A DNA stretch of 17,936 nucleotides from Phoronis ovalis (taxonomy: Eukaryota; Phoronida; Phoronidae). The DNA lies in assembly GCA_028565635.1 (NCBI GenBank), contig JAOXYB010019149.1:1-17936 (forward strand). Reading direction: 5' to 3'. This document shows, piece after piece, positions 9,101 to 17,850 of this stretch. The notes under the pieces were generated by a model. That model made no database searches, was not told the DNA's origin, and was given only the letters and a program-made list of their open reading frames with translations. The position numbers were made by a program, and so were the translations under genes. Numbering within the stretch: position 1 is the stretch's first letter; every line of letters begins with the position of its first letter.

Positions 9101-12100
9101 AGGTTCATAATGATTGGACAAGTAAGCTTAAAAAGTTTACAATGAATTCCATATTTTATGTATCTTTTTTATGTAGAGATGATTTACGAAGATGGTTTAT
9201 CACACAAGAATTAGATTTGTTTCGATTCCGTTTCTCGAGAAACAGTACTCATATGACTGAATTTCTGGTTGCTAACAATTTGAATTATGAGATGGTAGGT
9301 ATTTTTAAACTGAATTTTTTTTTTTATAATGTTAACATTTTATAATGCATTTTCATGCTTATAATCTAAGCTACCTTCAGTGTAGATGTTTTTATCTTGC
9401 TATTAGATACAGTATTAATTCAATATTTTGAGACTCTGGAAGAACCATTGTATTTGCAGTGAAACCTAATGCACTGAAATCACAGAAATGCAACTCTTAT
9501 TAGGCAATACTTAATATGTCGTTTAATATTCTTTTACTAGAATATTGTCCAAACCAATGATGTGTCTATTTTAGTTTTGACTGAAAATTATTATAGTGGA
9601 CTTGGCTCTGCGACTAGTGTGTTCACTTGTTCACAGTTGTAATGGCATCTTGTGAGTTGATGAGTAGCATTATTCAAGAATAAGATAGAAAGATTTAAAA
9701 GTTTTAAATTGTAGAGGTTTTTAACTTACTACATGCAACATTAATGAAGCTATATGATGTATCTGAACTATATGACCTTCATGTGACAGTGGGCCTTATA
9801 CAATGTCTAATATTACAATAAAACAGAATACTGGTATTTAATTATATTTTAGCTTTCTGATGAGGAGAAACAAGATATTATTATAGAACTATCTGATTCA
9901 ACTTTTGACATGTCACCAGACAAAGTTCGTACAACAGACTACTATAAGGTATAAAAAAAAATTTCAGTGGCAATAACAACTGAAATTTTTGAAGTTTCGT
10001 CACCTTACTTTTGGTGATTTTTTTTGACACAAACTGGAAATTCATATCTTTTGAACAAAGCAAAATTTCAGAAATCTAATTTTACATGCCAAGTTTATTT
10101 CTACAACGTTTTAACTGTGTAGTATTTGAGGCATTTGTATTATATTCTTTTGAATTTTCAACTGAAAATTGTCTACCTTACTGGTCACTTGACCTACTCA
10201 GAGAGAAAGAAGTAAGTCCAAAATTTAGAAAGTTTGAGTTGTGTACCTGCAAAATATGTGTATAGTTTTGTTTGTCTATCTTTTCATTTAATTAGCTGAA
10301 TAAAGGTTTTGAAAGACTGAGGAACTGATGTTAAAAAAAAGAATTTCAAAACATCAAAGAAATGTCCACTGGTTTATGTGTGTGTGTGTGTATAAATCGA
10401 GGGTACCTTCCTTCCTTGCTACCCATTCAGGACAAAATGAAGAAAATAATGAAATACAGACAGAACTCAGTCTTAATGTGCAGTAATTTTATAAATTCAA
10501 ATCAAACATGAGGAAAAAGTTACCACCTTATTTTCTGATTTCATATTGTTACAGGGAAATGAATCATAAGATGAGAAATACTGAGAACTAAAATAGTGAG
10601 TTCATTGTGTTTTAGGTGCATTTTACTGAAGCACTGGACTTGGTAAAAGCCCGAAGAGTTTATGTACACAAAGGTTTTGCATGTATACCACACACACAAC
10701 AGGAGTTGCTCTCCATAATTATGACTGAATTTAGAGCAAGACTATCAAAGTCTCTAGCGGTAAGTACTACTTATTGCTGAAGTTGTAGACAATACACAAA
10801 AAAAACCCAGTAAACTGATAACAAATCTTAGCAAGAAACTGTTCTCTGATTTATGATGAAAGCACCAGTAAAATATAAAAGCTGCCAATTCACATGCTTC
10901 CGATCAAAAAACTGGATTTACACTCATCTGCATATAATCAACACTTAATAAAAATATGGTCCTACCCTCCAATTGCATGAAAGAATACACCAAATTGCAG
11001 GAAAATGTTTCAAAATAGTTTCCCTGAGGGGCGTGCCCTGGACCCTCCCTAGTTTCTTCCAGTGCCTTTCATGAGCTTGTACATAGAAAAGTATCTGCAA
11101 ATTCTTAAGATTTTTCATCGCTTAGCAGAAATAACATTCAGTTTGAACTGTACAGATAGACAATACTTATCAATTTTTTTGACATTAGGTTACAGCCAAA
11201 TGTTTACCAAATATGGAAGAAGATCGCCGAGTTATACCTATGTTAAACAGTTTAAGTCAAAGCTACTTGGGACAAGATTACACTAATACAAAGAGAGGTG
11301 CTGGTGACAAGATTACAGCCGATATGATTGATGGGGTTTGTATTCTGTAATGTCATTTTTTTCTCCATCTCAATTACCTGAATTAACAGTAGTGGGGAAA
11401 AAAACATGTAAAAAATTATAAATAATGCCTTTCATCATTATAAATATTTCTCTTTTTTTTAAATTTTACCTTGTAAAATAGCTGGCAAAAGATCACTTCC
11501 CACTTTGTATGCAGTCGGTGCATCAAGGCTTCAAACAAAATCACCATACAAGACATTGGGGCAGACAACAGTATGGTTTGTTTTTGAAAGGTATTGGTTT
11601 GTCATTAGAAGAAGCACTGCGATTCTGGCGTACAGAATTTTGCAAATCAATGGATGTTGATAATGTAAGTGTCAGAATACAGATTGAAACTTTATATGTG
11701 GTATCACATGTGTTGCTATTGTCTGTGACAAGTACATGGTATGTGATTGTACGCCATTGTGGTCTGTTTCTAGGTTTTAACTTTGAAGGTAGGCTGTGTA
11801 TAAGTACAAATTTGAAATAAATACTTTTATTAATAAGTAAATGTTTCATTTTTAACAAGTTAAACTAACTTTTGAATCAGATGAAGTTTGTGTGGCAACA
11901 TTATTGCAGAGATTACAAAAAGGTAAAAATAAAAATGTTTGTCATAACTGCTTTTAAAGTATAATATATTGTTTTCAAATAATTTATAACAGTTCGACAA
12001 AAAGTATGCCTATGGCATCCGTCATAACTATGGTAAAGAAGGTAAAAGAGCCAACTACACTCCATACAGTTGTTTGAAAATCATTACGACTAATGCACCT

Positions 12101-13323
12101 GCAATGGGAGATCATCATGGATGTCCATTCAAGCATAGTGACATCGACATGCTGCGCCAGAAACTTCAGGCCATGCAAATATCTAAAGATGGAATTACAG
12201 ATGTAAGTACATGCTTCACGAAGTTGTCCAACTTTTTATACCAGAAAAGCAGTCATATTTGCATATTTCACCTAGATCCAGAAGTGTGTGTGTGTGTGTG
12301 TGTGTGTGTGCATGTGCGCTAACTCAGATAATACTAGACTATTTGCATGCACTAGATTTGCCAGTAGGGTCATTTGAATTTGTCAGTTGGTGCATTTGTT
12401 TGTGGTTTTTGTAAAGTGTAAAAAAATTAATTCTGTCTTAAAGCTTTCTTTTATCAGAAATCTTGAAATTTTTTTTGAAACAGGTTCTGCAAAGTGTTAA
12501 AGATGGTCATTACCAGATTGCTTGCACTCGGTATTATGAACTAACTCACAATATTGAAAAAGAACAGTCTAATATGTCCCTCAGTCATCCAAACCAATAT
12601 TTTGATGAAAGTGTCAAGCTTGCTAAGGGTAAGTGTGAATAGGAATGTTGTCCAAGAAAATGTACACTTTAATCCCTTGCTGTATAGTGATTTAAAGCAT
12701 TGAGAGTTTTGATACCGAGTGAGTATATAGTAAAAACAAGCAAGCTGCTGTGTATGGGTGGTAGATTGTTTCCACATCTTTTGTCTTTGATAAAAACTCA
12801 ATGATAGAGATCGAAGCTTTCAAAAATAGTTCAAAATGTTGAAAGATGTAGTGTCACATTAGGACCAAAGATAAGTTGAACCATCTTGTAATAATTATGT
12901 AATCTGTCAATCTTTTGTAATATTTCCATGACAGTCTAGTATTTTAAACAAAGATATCGATTCTTTAAAACAACTTGCTATCTATGTTGTATTTTGTTTC
13001 TGTTTACCACATTTAATTAAATAAAACAACACTTGTGTGTAAGATGTGAGCAAGTATGTATTTCACTTTTTTTGTGTTATTTTATGTACGATTCATAGAG
13101 TGTTGTGATGTGGATTTCTTTTCAAGGAGGACAAAGCTCACAAAATTCATCTGGTTCACAGAATCATACACCAAGTACAGTCAGATCTCGTCCGGTATTG
13201 CACAATACGCCAAAATCAACACAACAGCCAATGAAATCTCAGCCTATTGATGATGACTTTGAAGATGTGGACATGGCTGCTTTTGATGAAACAACAATTA
13301 AAGAAATAAGTGCAAAAAACTAA
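6138..13323 (+). CDS. PRIM2: PRIM2 orthologue, DNA primase large subunit (11 coding exons, complete)
   Basis: Regulatory, iron-sulfur subunit of the nuclear primase-polymerase alpha complex; with PRIM1 it makes the RNA part of replication primers. Exons: 6138-6300, 8339-8463, 8675-8754, 9177-9294, 9853-9948, 10616-10759, 11189-11335, 11482-11664, 11993-12202, 12484-12628, 13127-13323 (TAA 13321-13323). Phases join to give 535 residues (human 509). The N-terminus is basic ([11 protein letters not shown]); the N-terminal domain shows [11 protein letters not shown] and LDLFRFRF; the C-terminal domain shows [25 protein letters not shown] and GCPFKHSD. The four 4Fe-4S cysteines are C300, C379, C396 and C436; spacing 79/17/40 closely matches human (80/17/40). 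The tail is Gln/Ser-rich then acidic (DDDFEDVDM). The ATG has A at -3 and G at +4. The exon 7 donor (GTTTGT) is weak, but the alignment needs it. Intron 1 (2,038 bp) is long because of a transposon. Confidence 0.95.
7014..7082 (+). repeat. Dispersed repeat copy A (GGGGGCATGCCCCC family)
   Basis: Begins GAAACTAGGG, contains the palindrome GGGGGCATGCCCCC (7031-7044), and ends TTTCCTGCAGTCTGGTGCAT then TCTT. It lies inside the intron 1 transposon, so it is nested or an internal module. A second copy, inverted, is in PRIM2 intron 6 (10981-11056). Confidence 0.65.
7270..7293 (+). other. Hammerhead-ribozyme-like core motif (speculative)
   Basis: CTGATGA (7270-7276) and GAAAC (7289-7293) are separated by 12 nt that can form only a weak stem (GCC with GGU). 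These are the two conserved core strings of a hammerhead ribozyme, a motif known in Penelope-like and retrozyme-type repeats. I could not find convincing helix I/III partners or the cleavage triplet, so this may be a decayed copy or chance. Confidence 0.2.
9957..9990. repeat. 12-bp perfect inverted repeat just inside PRIM2 intron 5
   Basis: AAAAATTTCAGT (9957-9968) and its exact inverse ACTGAAATTTTT (9979-9990) flank a 10-nt loop, starting 8 nt after the exon 5 donor. It could fold in the pre-mRNA or be a small foldback remnant. I see nothing else in this 667-bp intron apart from the (TG)7 run at 10377-10390. Confidence 0.5.
10377..10390 (+). repeat. (TG)7 microsatellite in PRIM2 intron 5
   Basis: Seven uninterrupted TG units; simple repeat, probably length-variable. 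Confidence 0.8.
10981..11056 (-). repeat. Dispersed repeat copy B, inverted, in PRIM2 intron 6
   Basis: Read on the minus strand, it begins GAAACTAGGG, has GGGTCCAGGGCACGCCCC, and ends TTTCCTGCAATTTGGTGTAT then TCTT. This matches copy A at 7014-7082 through the whole length with small indels. The two copies are therefore one dispersed family in opposite orientations in two introns of the same gene. Confidence 0.6.
11881..11922 (+). CDS. PRIM2: Candidate 42-nt cassette exon of PRIM2
   Basis: Between exons at 11482-11664 and 11993-12202, a 42-nt open segment is bounded by TTTTGAATCAG and AAG|GTAAAA. It is phase 0 at both ends and encodes 14 residues ([14 protein letters not shown]). Including it would give 549 residues and insert 14 residues between iron-sulfur ligands C300 and C379. 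Skipping it gives the spacing seen in human, so the main isoform probably omits it. It could be an alternative exon or a chance pairing of AG and GT. Confidence 0.3.
12284..12310 (+). repeat. GT microsatellite in PRIM2 intron 9
   Basis: About 13 uninterrupted GT units; simple repeat, likely polymorphic. The intron number counts the 11 main coding exons. Confidence 0.85.
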
Positions 13324-14012
13324 GTTTATCGAGTTGTATCCAACAATTATCAAGACATTACGTATTCTGCGATATTAAAATTGAAAATATGTGCCTTGGT
13401 ATAACAGTTCTTCTGCATGACAGTATTAAGTAAAACAATTTAACTCTATGTGTGCAGTAGATAGATTCAAACTTTCAAATTTTACCTCTCACTTTCATTG
13501 ACAGTTCCTGTTGTTTTGGATCTGTAGTATAGTATAAGAATACACTATAAGATTCATAAGTAGCTTTTTAATATATGCATGGTATATTTTGAAAGATCTT
13601 ACATTTTTAATTTAAAAATTGCTTTGAAGAAAAAGTATATATCGAACAAGAAATTGTACAGTATATTAATGAAAATATGTATTAAAACATTAACAATGAC
13701 AATAAATTATAAAGAAGATTTGGTGACTATACACAAGCTGTATTTAACATCCCTTATACATTAACTGGACCTCTTGGTTGATAATTTAGATGAGATCCTA
13801 TTCACCCTTTAAAAATGTCAGCTACAGAATCATGTTGAAATATGCCTCTTCATTTGAATATCCTTTAGAGAATGACAAGTTTCCTCAAACATATAAGTAG
13901 TGTTACATTAAAATTATTAGAGGACCTGCTTTTTGTTGCCACTTTAACCCAAGAATTTCTAACTCATCAAATATACAACCCATTTGCTTGTAACTGAAAC
14001 TTTTACAGCTCT
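13324..14012. other. PRIM2 3' flank; no further gene seen
   Basis: AT-rich, with 3' UTR hexamers as noted. The short open frames here lack any recognisable protein. A 14-bp string AAAATGTCAGCTAC (13812-13825) recurs at 14243-14256 across the convergent intergenic region. Confidence 0.5.
13701..13706 (+). terminator. Possible PRIM2 polyadenylation signal AATAAA
   Basis: First canonical AATAAA after the PRIM2 stop, about 378 nt downstream. A variant ATTAAA at 13374-13379, only 51 nt after the stop, is an alternative. The choice is uncertain without transcripts. Confidence 0.35.
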
Positions 14013-14136
14013 TACCCTGACAATTACGGCCTTACGTGGGGGGAGGCACAGAAAATTGCCAAGGACGAGCAAATGGAAAGAAATCGTTGAGGCCTTCTGT
14101 CCCACCAGCGACAAAGAGGATAAGTACCCTGACAAT
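14013..14136 (+). mobile_element. Broken 3' fragment of a non-LTR retrotransposon ORF2, flanked by 12-bp direct repeats
   Basis: From 14025 one frame reads YGLTWGEAQKIAKD; after a frameshift near 14066 another frame reads SKWKEIVEAFCPTSDKEDK. This is the style of the extreme C-terminus of LINE reverse-transcriptase ORFs (TWxEAQxxAKDRxxW then a short Asp/Glu/Lys end). It is locally richer in G and C than its surroundings. TACCCTGACAAT occurs exactly at 14013-14024 and 14125-14136, which fits a target-site duplication around a 100-bp, strongly 5'-truncated insert. No 3' tail is evident. The assignment is by recall of the protein motif, not a search. Confidence 0.6.
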
Positions 14137-14270
14137 ATTTAATGGAAAAGACCAAAATTTCATGTTAATTCTGATGGCAGTTAATTTTTTAACATGAAAA
14201 TATTGCACCAGTACAACTCAGTAATTAGTTGTTGCACTTTTGAAAATGTCAGCTACTTATACAAGAAGTG

Positions 14271-14276
14271 TTTATT
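14271..14276 (-). terminator. ASB-type gene polyadenylation signal AATAAA
   Basis: AATAAA on the minus strand begins 67 nt past the stop codon at 14343, consistent with a short 3' UTR. Confidence 0.55.
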
Positions 14277-14342
14277 ACAATCTGACGACAAATACATGTA
14301 TAGCAAACATGAATCATTTCACAACACAAGCTATAATGTCAG

Positions 14343-16267
14343 TTAAACATACACTTCTCCATTAAGGTGTCTGAACATGAGTGTATCTTTAATGTCATTG
14401 GGTAATGGTAATGTTAGAACTTTTTCAGGAAGTCCTTGACCAATATGTTTTCTAACTCGTATAGAACAGAGATCAAATAAACTTCTTGGATTCGATGCCA
14501 ATGTATCCAGCCATTTACTAGGATTTTCCATGCTTTTAACAAAATCCAAATTACTTCCAGCTTGAATTAATAAATCGGCTGTACTATCCTGTCCCCTAGT
14601 GATAGCAAGAAACAATGGAACACATCCTATTTTACTTGAAATATCAAGATCAGCGCCTTGTTTAATCAAATATTTCATCATCCTTTTATGACCTCTGTAT
14701 GCTGCTAGGTATAAAGGTGTCATTCCTCGGTTTGTTTGAAGGTTTATTTTAGCACCATGCTGCATAAGAAGTTTGGCAATCTCTACGTCACCACAATCAG
14801 CGGCGATGTGAAGTGGGGAGTCTCCATCATGGGTTTTTTGATTGACATTAGCACCAGACTGAAGTAATTTCTTAACAACCTAACATAAGATACAATAAAG
14901 TATTTATTATTAGACGTATGTGTGTTGCATAGCAACATACCCAGTATTTTTATCAATATGAGCTTTAGAGATTTTTAAAAGCAATAACAGTAGCAGGTTT
15001 AAGCAATACAAGTGTTGGGTCCAGAGCAGTCTGAATAAATCCATCCGTTAGTGCTAGGTACGTTGAGAAAGTACGTAGCACTAACGGATGGATTTATTCA
15101 GACTGGGTCCAGAGTGATGGAATAAGTTTTCAATGTTTCTACTCTGTTAATATTATGCTGGAACTACTTTATAGGGAAATATGACTAATTTTAACGTAAA
15201 AGGTATTAATATGAGCTATGTATAGCAGACGTTTACAAATCTAGATTGATGTGGAGCATCTTAACAAATCGACTGTACATAATTTTTATTGAAAAACTAA
15301 CAACAAGCTTAAGTGATTTGCTTGAAGATCCCTACTGTAAGATTGACTAAATAGCCATCGCCAATCAAAACAGTTGCTTTAGATAATTTTCCTAGGGTCA
15401 TGTTGATGAGAATTACAGCCATGCAGTTTGATTTTCCGAGTCAAACAGATCAACAGTTACTGATAACTTAATAAAATCACAAAATATAACATACGCTATC
15501 AAAAACAACAATGGTGTTATTCATAGGTAAAACTATTATCTAAAAGTATTTAAACTCTGCAGGTACCATCGGCATCTGCACCAAAATATTTATAGGCATG
15601 CCCAAGGTCGCAACTATGACTAAAACTGATGTAATGCATTTTAGGTTAACACGAATAATTCAGACAGCTATTTAAAAATACCAACCTGCGGATGACTATA
15701 ACATGTGGCAGCGTGTAAAGCCGACCATCCGTCACCATCAGCTTGATTGACACCAGCACCACACACCAGCAGGAATTCACACATTACGGCTTGACCTAAA
15801 CAAGTAGCAGCATGAAGTGCAGTGAATCCATCTCTTTGGGCAGAATTTACATTAGCATTATGGGATATGAGAACTTTTGCTACGTCAATATGACCATTGG
15901 TGGCAGCCCAATGAAGTGGTGTACGATTATCACCATCCTCGCAATCAACAGTTACGCCATGATCCACAAGGATTTGAACAATGTCAACATATCCTCTGGA
16001 TGCAGCAATGTGTATAGGTTGGCGAAACCACATGGGATCGGATTCATCAGCATGTGTTAAATCACAACCTGCTTCAGCTAAAATAATGCACATTTCTCTC
16101 AGGTTTCTTTGTGCAGCTAAAACCAATGCATGCTGTTTGTTTACAACACAGTTTATATCTATATTTGTGTTAATTAATTCTTGTACAGTTTCAATATTGT
16201 TCTGTTGGACAGCACTGAGAAACAAATCATGAGATGGATTGACTTCTTCTTGGCTATCACTTTCCAT
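14343..16267 (-). CDS. Ankyrin-repeat and SOCS-box (ASB-type) protein, two coding exons
   Basis: Predicted substrate receptor of an Elongin B/C-Cullin-5 ubiquitin ligase. Exons are 15686-16267 and 14343-14879; CAG|GTTGGT and TTAG|GTTGTT join in phase 0 within one ankyrin repeat, giving 372 residues. About nine ankyrin repeats: near 12-43, 45-77, 82-114, 115-147, 148-180, 181-214, 215-247, 248-280 and 281-312; the clearest is TPLHWAATNGHIDVAKVL (repeat 4). The SOCS box is at about 323-366. Its BC box SLFDLCSIRV (327-336) fits S-L-x3-C-x3-hydrophobic; its Cul5 box LPLPNDIKDTL (351-361) has the LPLP motif but Thr where Tyr or Phe is usual. The ATG (16265-16267) has A at -3 and G at +4. I cannot assign it to one numbered ASB paralogue. 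It is tail to tail with PRIM2. Confidence 0.9.
15027..15105. mobile_element. 79-bp foldback MITE with 35-bp arms and 9-bp target duplication, in the ASB intron
   Basis: The left arm (15027-15061) starts CAGTCTGAATAAATCC; the right arm (15071-15105) is its inverse ending in CAGACTG, with 34 of 35 positions pairing. The loop is 9 nt (15062-15070). The exact flanks GGTCCAGAG at 15018-15026 and 15106-15114 look like a target duplication, so the insertion is probably recent. A 9-bp duplication suggests a Mutator-like or Merlin-like mobiliser, or hAT-like if the boundary is off by one. The rest of the 806-bp intron (14880-15685) shows nothing else. Confidence 0.85.
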
Positions 16268-16317
16268 GTTTTTGTTGAAAGCTGTACAAGCAGGATTCCT
16301 TATTAAAGGACATCAAG
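16257..16317 (-). promoter_or_regulatory. ASB 5' UTR with acceptor-like site and overlapping upstream ORF
   Basis: On the minus strand a strong acceptor (TTCTTTCTCTCTTTCAG) ends at 16318, so an upstream noncoding exon is likely and the real transcription start lies further right. From 16313 an ATG opens an 18-codon frame that ends at TGA (16257-16259), overlapping the main ATG at 16267 in another frame. If the exon starts at 16317 this uORF would be in the mRNA and could lower translation. Confidence 0.4.
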
Positions 16318-16920
16318 CTGAAAGAGAGAAAGAATCGGTTAGTACAAAATGTTATTTCGGGATAATGGTGTCATATGCGTGCTACAATAAAAAAATACTA
16401 AAATTACTGATACAAAAATCTGTATACAAGATTGAATCTTTTTCTTGATGTTTGCTTAAAAATTAAAGAGAACAGAAATGCTTTCCCATGGATAGTCCTT
16501 AGATGCCAAGTCTCAAGGTTTGGGACACATCTCATAGTCGTATCGTCATTATTTACAGTATCCAGTCAGCAGCTAACAAAGCCTACTAAAACAGTATCTT
16601 TTTCCTCAAATTGAACCAGATTGCAGGAAATCGCATCTAAATTTCTAAATTTTCCAATGTCAAACAAAATGCCACATGCATGCAAGCAGGATGTACTAGC
16701 AGTTCTAAACTTGACACCAACAAAAAATCTCAGTGACATCTGTGGACATCGCTTCTCTGATAGTTTCCATCTTTTCTAGAAGTTTAACATTGTTATAATT
16801 TGTTTCTAAAAAACACAAAAAATGAATGAACAGCTCTAAAAGGTATTGAAAATTGTATGTAAAAACTTTTCAATGCTGTCAGTTTCAGATGAGCATTTAG
16901 GTTTTGCAACGCTGGCACAG
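16318..16920. other. Upstream flank of the ASB gene; no gene recognised
   Basis: Unique-looking AT-rich DNA. Probably holds the upstream intron, noncoding first exon and promoter of the ASB gene, but I cannot place them. The short open frames have no recognisable domain. Confidence 0.4.
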
Positions 16921-17660
16921 GTTATTATCCGGGGGCACTGCCATACACGTTGATTGTATATATGTGGCATCCCATATATCCCCTTTTTCAGCCACCACTA
17001 AACTTGGATGTGCTTTTTGCAAATTTTACAATAGGGTATTAGTTTTCATTAATGATTATTTAATGCAGAGTGCGGCATTTTACATTGGTGTAAATTTCCA
17101 GGATTTTGCTTATTATTTTTGCCATGGGATGTACTAGCTGGATACTTTTTACCACGCATGGGATGTGTTGTTTGCAAAGAATGTTTACCATGAGGCCCAT
17201 ACATTTGGAATGTAGTTTTTTTACCTTTGACCTTACCACCAATTAACTTGATAGTTTTTTGGGGGTTACTATGCACAGGTCGTCATGCCTATGATGTGGG
17301 TAGATGAGACCCAGAGATCAGCCCATATATTTGGAATGTAGTTTTTTTACCACTGGCCTCACAACTCAAGAACTCTTTTGGCAAGGTAGATTTTGGGTTT
17401 ACTTTTAAACAAAATATTGTATAATATCTAATAAAAGAAATAACATTAATATTTTAAACATTTGGAACTTTTGGTATATTTCAGAGTTTGTTTTGAAATT
17501 TTTGGTATATTTCATGGTCCAAATTTCAAATTTTTGGTATAGAGTTTGTCAAAATATTTTACCCTCAGTGGCACACCCCCATCTCAAAATATATCCAAGA
17601 GACCCCCGCGACACAACCAACTGAATTAGTTTTTTGGCAAGTACGTGTCCCCAGGGTGAT
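16921..17660. repeat. Repeat-derived block with G-run start and C-run end
   Basis: Starts near CCGGGGGCACTGCC (16929) and reaches a C-rich stretch ending GAGACCCCCGCG (about 17611), the style of the G/C-run transposon ends seen at 6461. Inside is a 36-38-bp direct repeat (17195-17231 and 17321-17358, GCCCATAYATTTGGAATGTA then a T run) spaced 126 bp. The ends do not pair well and I found no target duplication, so boundaries are approximate. Confidence 0.4.
17469..17545. repeat. Short tandem array, unit about 30 bp
   Basis: TTTTGGTATATTTCA at 17469-17483, again at 17499-17513, and a partial TTTTTGGTATAGAGTTTG from 17531. Two full units plus part of a third. Confidence 0.5.
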
Positions 17661-17730
17661 TCCCAGGAGGGTACTCACGGTATTGAATACGGGGATGTGC
17701 CGCGGAACCCAATTCAAAATTTTAGCTTGC

Positions 17731-17850
17731 GGTAGCAAACTCAATCCAAATTTTTTGAAATATAATGGTAGCAATCCAAATTTTGCGAAATATAAGGGTA
17801 GCAATCCAAAATTTTCAAATATTTGAGTAGCAATCCATTGTTACGCAAAC
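17731..17850. repeat. 30-bp tandem array (GGTAGCAATCCAAATTTT...)
   Basis: Units start at 17731 (36 bp with a small insertion), 17767 (30 bp), 17797 (30 bp) and 17827 (partial). The shared core is GGTAGCAATCCAAATTTT followed by GAAATATAA. It is preceded by GGGTACTCACGGTATTGAAT and GGATGTGCCGCGG (17672-17705), which look like the end of a dispersed element running off the window. Confidence 0.6.

Noticed and set aside
11541-11858. 105-codon minus-strand and 103-codon plus-strand open frames around 11509-11858
   Set aside because: The plus frame is PRIM2 exon 8 reading into its intron past GTAAGT; the minus frame is its antisense shadow.
12074-12414. Open frames running through the GT microsatellite
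   Set aside because: One is out of frame with the conserved PRIM2 exon ending at 12202, the other lies in the intron; the repetitive C-V peptide is microsatellite translation.
13812-14256. 14-bp direct repeat AAAATGTCAGCTAC, 431 bp apart
   Set aside because: Flanks do not extend the match and the enclosed DNA has no transposon ends; probably chance or an old small duplication.
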